DNA from: Ardenticatenaceae bacterium
GTDB lineage: Bacteria > Chloroflexota > Anaerolineae > Promineifilales > Promineifilaceae
Length of the DNA stretch: 64,000 bases
Reading direction: 5' to 3'
Assembly: GCA_020634235.1 (NCBI GenBank)
Contig: JACKCB010000001.1
Span: 744,001 to 808,000 of the forward strand
Shown here piece by piece: positions 62,009-64,000 of the stretch. Positions within the stretch are counted from its first letter, which is position 1, and each line of letters starts with the position of its first letter. Made by a program: the position numbers and the translations under genes. The notes beneath the pieces are model-generated. The model made no database searches. It worked only from the letters and a program-made list of their open reading frames with translations, and was not told the DNA's origin.

Positions 62009-62992
62009 ATGAGCAATTTCTACCGCACCACGATGAACCCGGCCGGGTACCACGGCCAGGGCAAAAAAGCACCCTACTTCGAGGGCTGGTACCTCAAACT
62101 GGTCAATGCCGCCCAAACAGAAACCTGGGCGATCATCCCCGGCATCTTCATTGGCCGCAGGGCCACCGAAAGCCAGGCATTTATCCAGGTGCTGCGCGCC
62201 GGTGAAAACGAGGTGCACTTCCACCCCTTCCCGGCCGGGGCGTTCCACGCCGCAGCCGCCCAATTCGACGTGCGCCTGGGCGGCAACCACTTCAGCCAGC
62301 ACAGCCTGACCCTCGACCTGCCCCATTTGCAGGGGCGGCTGGCCTTCCACAACACCACCCCCTGGCCGGTCACACTGCGCTCACCGGGCATCATGGGCTG
62401 GTACGCCTGGGTGCCGTTCATGGAATGCTACCACGGCGTCGTCAGCCTGGATCACACCATCGAAGGCACACTGCGCTATCGCGGCGAAACGCTCGATTTC
62501 AGCGGCGGGCGCGGCTACATTGAGAAGGATTGGGGACGCAACTTCCCCGCCACCTGGATCTGGATGCAGAGCAATCACTTCAGCCACAATGGCCAGCCCA
62601 GCCCCGGCACCAGCCTCACCGCCTCCATCGCCCGCATCCCCTGGATTGGCCGTGCCTTCCCCGGTTTCATCATCGGCCTGTGGCATGAGCGGGTGCTGCA
62701 CCGCTTCACCACCTACGTTGGCGCGACTATGGAAACGGTCACCGTGACCGGGGAAACGGTTCACTGCGTGGTGCGCAACCGCACCCACCGCCTGGAGCTG
62801 TTGACCGAGCGCGCGCCGGGTGGATTGCTGTATGCCCCCACCCCGGCCGGGATGGCCCCCCAAGTCCGCGAAAGCGTCAGCGCCGCCATCACCGCCCGGC
62901 TCACCACCCTCGATGGCCGGCTCCTCTTTGAAGGGCGCGGCAGCAGCGCCGGCCTGGAAGTACAAGGCGACACCAGCATTCTCGCCCCCTAA
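62009..62992 (+). CDS. Tocopherol-cyclase-like protein
   Basis: 327 residues. KKAPYFEGWYLKLVNAAQTE, WAIIPGIFIGR, the MGWYAWVPFMECYHGVVSLD segment and GGRGYIEKDWGRNFPATWIW match the tocopherol cyclase/lipocalin-like family (TocopheroL_cycl). Plant and cyanobacterial members close the chromanol ring; bacterial homologues outside phototrophs have no proven role. The two lipocalin-like halves are present and of normal length. A different prenyl-quinone or lipid substrate is likely because no other tocopherol gene is here. Confidence 0.85.
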   Translation: MSNFYRTTMNPAGYHGQGKKAPYFEGWYLKLVNAAQTETWAIIPGIFIGRRATESQAFIQVLRAGENEVHFHPFPAGAFHAAAAQFDVRLGGNHFSQHSLTLDLPHLQGRLAFHNTTPWPVTLRSPGIMGWYAWVPFMECYHGVVSLDHTIEGTLRYRGETLDFSGGRGYIEKDWGRNFPATWIWMQSNHFSHNGQPSPGTSLTASIARIPWIGRAFPGFIIGLWHERVLHRFTTYVGATMETVTVTGETVHCVVRNRTHRLELLTERAPGGLLYAPTPAGMAPQVRESVSAAITARLTTLDGRLLFEGRGSSAGLEVQGDTSILAP

Positions 62993-63011
62993 CCCGCAGT
63001 CGCACAGTCCC

Positions 63012-63794
63012 TCAGCCTTCGCCCCCTTGCCAGCGCCGCGGCCTGTGCACCAGCGATACCAGCACAAAGCTCACCAGCATCAACAAAAACCAGGCCAGAA
63101 TCTTGGCCGGGGCAACCGGGTGCCAACCCGCTCGCTGCGACGGATAAAGCCAGATATTGGCAAAAGTGGCGATGTTCTCGGCCAACCAGATAAACAGCGC
63201 CACCAACCCCAACCCCAAAACCAGCGGCATTCGCCGGTACACCCGGTCAATGCGGTAATAAACCCACACCCGCCCATACAACACCAGCACCCCCAGCAGC
63301 AGCAGCCAGCGAATGTCCCACACGTAGTGATGGCTGAAAAAGTTAACATAAATCAACACGGCCAGCAACAGCGTGCCCCACAGCGGAGGATAACGGGAGA
63401 AGCGAAAGTCAAAGATGCGCCAGATGCGAGCAATGTAGCTGCCCACGGCGCTGTACATGAAGCCCGCCAGCAGCGGCACATGACCAATCTTAAAGAAACC
63501 ATCCCCCGGATACTGCCAGGCCTGAATCGCATTGGAGGTCTTGAACAGCTCCAGGCCGGTAGCCACCAGGTGAAACAACAGGATAACAGCCACTTCCCGC
63601 GGCGTCTCCAGCCGCAGCAAGATCAACGCCAGTTGAATGGCCACCGCCGTAAGAAAAAGGAAGTCGTAGCGGCTGAGATTGGGGAAAGGATACCAGAACT
63701 GGGTCAGCAAAATGGCCCCCAGCAGCAGACCGCCAAAAAGGCAGGCCCACGCCTGCTTTAGACCAAAGAGGAAGAATTCGCGCAGATAGAGCAT
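63012..63794 (-). CDS. DUF817-family membrane protein
   Basis: 260 residues with about seven or eight membrane helices. LREFFLFGLKQAWACLFGGL, LEVFKTS-type segment LELFKTSNAIQAWQYPGDGF, HVPLLAGFMYSAVGSYIARI and AENIATFANIWLYPSQRAGW are the DUF817 (YoaT-like) hallmarks. Function unknown. It starts at ATG 63794, just after the terminator of the upstream tRNA, and convergent to the tocopherol-cyclase-like gene. Confidence 0.86.
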   Translation of the reverse strand: MLYLREFFLFGLKQAWACLFGGLLLGAILLTQFWYPFPNLSRYDFLFLTAVAIQLALILLRLETPREVAVILLFHLVATGLELFKTSNAIQAWQYPGDGFFKIGHVPLLAGFMYSAVGSYIARIWRIFDFRFSRYPPLWGTLLLAVLIYVNFFSHHYVWDIRWLLLLGVLVLYGRVWVYYRIDRVYRRMPLVLGLGLVALFIWLAENIATFANIWLYPSQRAGWHPVAPAKILAWFLLMLVSFVLVSLVHRPRRWQGGEG

Positions 63795-63827
63795 ACACAG
63801 GGCAGATGGGGGTAACCCGGCCGGGCA

Positions 63828-63858
63828 ACAAAAAAAAGATGACCATCAAGGCCATCTT
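63828..63858 (-). terminator. Terminator after the tRNA(CAU) gene
   Basis: On the minus strand AAGATGGCC pairs with GGTCATCTT (63858-63836; nine pairs, one G-U) around the loop TTGAT, followed by a run of eight T (the A-run 63828-63835 on the + strand). Confidence 0.85.
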
Positions 63859-63868
63859 CTTAACGCTG

Positions 63869-63940
63869 TGGGCCTGCCAGGATTCGAACCTGGAACCGAT
63901 CGGTTATGAGCCGACTGCTCTGCCGTTGAGCTACAGGCCC
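63869..63940 (-). tRNA. tRNA with CAU anticodon (Met or Ile2)
   Basis: 72 nt on the minus strand fold as a cloverleaf: acceptor GGGCCTG with CAGGCCC, discriminator A, D-arm GCTC/GAGC, anticodon loop CTCATAA on stem GTCGG/CCGAT, and T-arm CCAGG-TTCGAAT-CCTGG. The 3' CCA is not encoded. CAU could be elongator Met or Ile2 (lysidine-modified); the sequence alone does not decide, although it is not the initiator form, since the anticodon stem lacks three G-C pairs. Confidence 0.93.
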
Positions 63941-63957
63941 TCACCGGCCCCCCTGAG

Positions 63958-64000
63958 AGCGGCAGACGGGATTCGAACCCGTGACAAGAGCTTGGAAGGC
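63958..64000 (-). tRNA. tRNA-Gly(TCC), 5' part outside the window
   Basis: The 3' part is visible: anticodon loop CTTCCAA (anticodon TCC), T-arm ACGGG-TTCGAAT-CCCGT, acceptor 3' strand CTGCCGC and discriminator T. The 5' half lies past the window end. It is 17 bp upstream of the tRNA(CAU) gene on the same strand, so the two are probably processed from one transcript that ends at 63828. Confidence 0.88.

Larger units (their letters stand above)
1..64000. repeat. Dispersed 10-bp palindrome CCCGGCCGGG
   Basis: CCCGGCCGGG or a 9-bp version (CCGGCCGGG/CCCGGCCGG) recurs throughout, by eye about 20 per 10 kb in the first two 10-kb blocks and at least as often later. Examples: 529-538 and 4728-4737 (in genes), 8495-8504, 8596-8605, 12192-12201, 14104-14113, 14149-14158, 18140-18149, 18186-18195, 36871-36880, 37019-37028 and 63816-63825 (between genes). 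In genes it codes for PAG, RPG or GR according to frame, and often falls in linkers. Chance at about 65% GC would give only a few per window. This resembles the highly iterated palindromes of cyanobacteria (HIP1), with a different sequence. Confidence 0.85.

Noticed and set aside
1..64000. The CCCGGCCGGG palindromes as terminators or insertion-sequence ends
   Set aside because: They have no loop or T-run, occur inside intact genes and are not paired around any transposase gene. No transposase was found.

Overview
The window is a gene-dense, GC-rich bacterial chromosome segment with no insertion sequence, prophage, integrase or CRISPR array that I can see. I think it comes from a Chloroflexota bacterium of the Anaerolineae/Ardenticatenia kind. 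This is inferred from secreted proteins with Pro/Thr-rich linkers, paired C25 (gingipain-like) peptidases, DUF2723 and DUF4012 glycan proteins, a SurA-N-type isomerase next to rpsR/rpsF, and a bactofilin/SEDS/kinase cluster. The sequence alone does not prove the taxonomy.

Layout. 1-8.5 kb (+): the end of an alpha-glucan phosphorylase, small membrane proteins, a receiver-only regulator overlapping a PHP/AlbA-type protein, a MogA/MoaB protein, RlmI, an APH-fold kinase and a short YdeI-like protein. 8.6-12.2 kb (+): smc, closed by a strong two-way terminator. 12.3-14.5 kb (-): rpsF, rpsR and a membrane-anchored SurA-like protein. 14.8-18.1 kb: a secreted GH99-like protein with two LysM modules, and radA facing it. 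18.35-36.0 kb (+): a long surface-glycan and secreted-protein island with a tyrosine autokinase, FnIII-like membrane proteins, a PqqD-like protein, two C25 peptidases, a flippase-like protein, a GT2/sugar-transferase fusion, a spermidine-synthase-like protein, a DUF2723 protein, a DUF4012 protein and an SH3b protein. 36.1-39.0 kb: a lipoprotein and htpG. 39.1-49.8 kb (-): threonine aldolase, a receptor-like Ser/Thr kinase with FHA, a DinB protein, a bactofilin/coiled-coil fusion, a nucleoside phosphorylase, a SEDS protein and a PBP homologue that has lost all three catalytic motifs. 49.9-57.3 kb (+): a nine-gene his operon (GDCBHAFIE) behind a leader. 57.5-63 kb (+): HAD hydrolase, a large DUF2723 protein, a degenerate Nudix protein and a tocopherol-cyclase-like protein. 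The end (-) holds a DUF817 protein and two tRNAs.

The strongest observation is upstream of hisG. A 34-codon ORF with five His codons in an eight-codon stretch starts where a TTGACA/TAAACT promoter should begin transcription. It is followed by a 12-bp terminator hairpin with a T-run. A competing pairing between the leader's stop-codon region and the terminator's 5' arm can be drawn base by base. This is a complete ribosome-mediated attenuator whose leader peptide seems to be translated from a leaderless mRNA.

Other signals are: several genes whose -10 box lies 6-7 nt before the start codon (probable leaderless mRNAs); a 10-bp palindrome CCCGGCCGGG repeated about twice per kb in genes and gaps alike; and pseudoenzymes (PBP, sugar transferase, Nudix) next to intact partners. 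The promoter calls, folds and fold-family names come from reading by eye; no database search was run.
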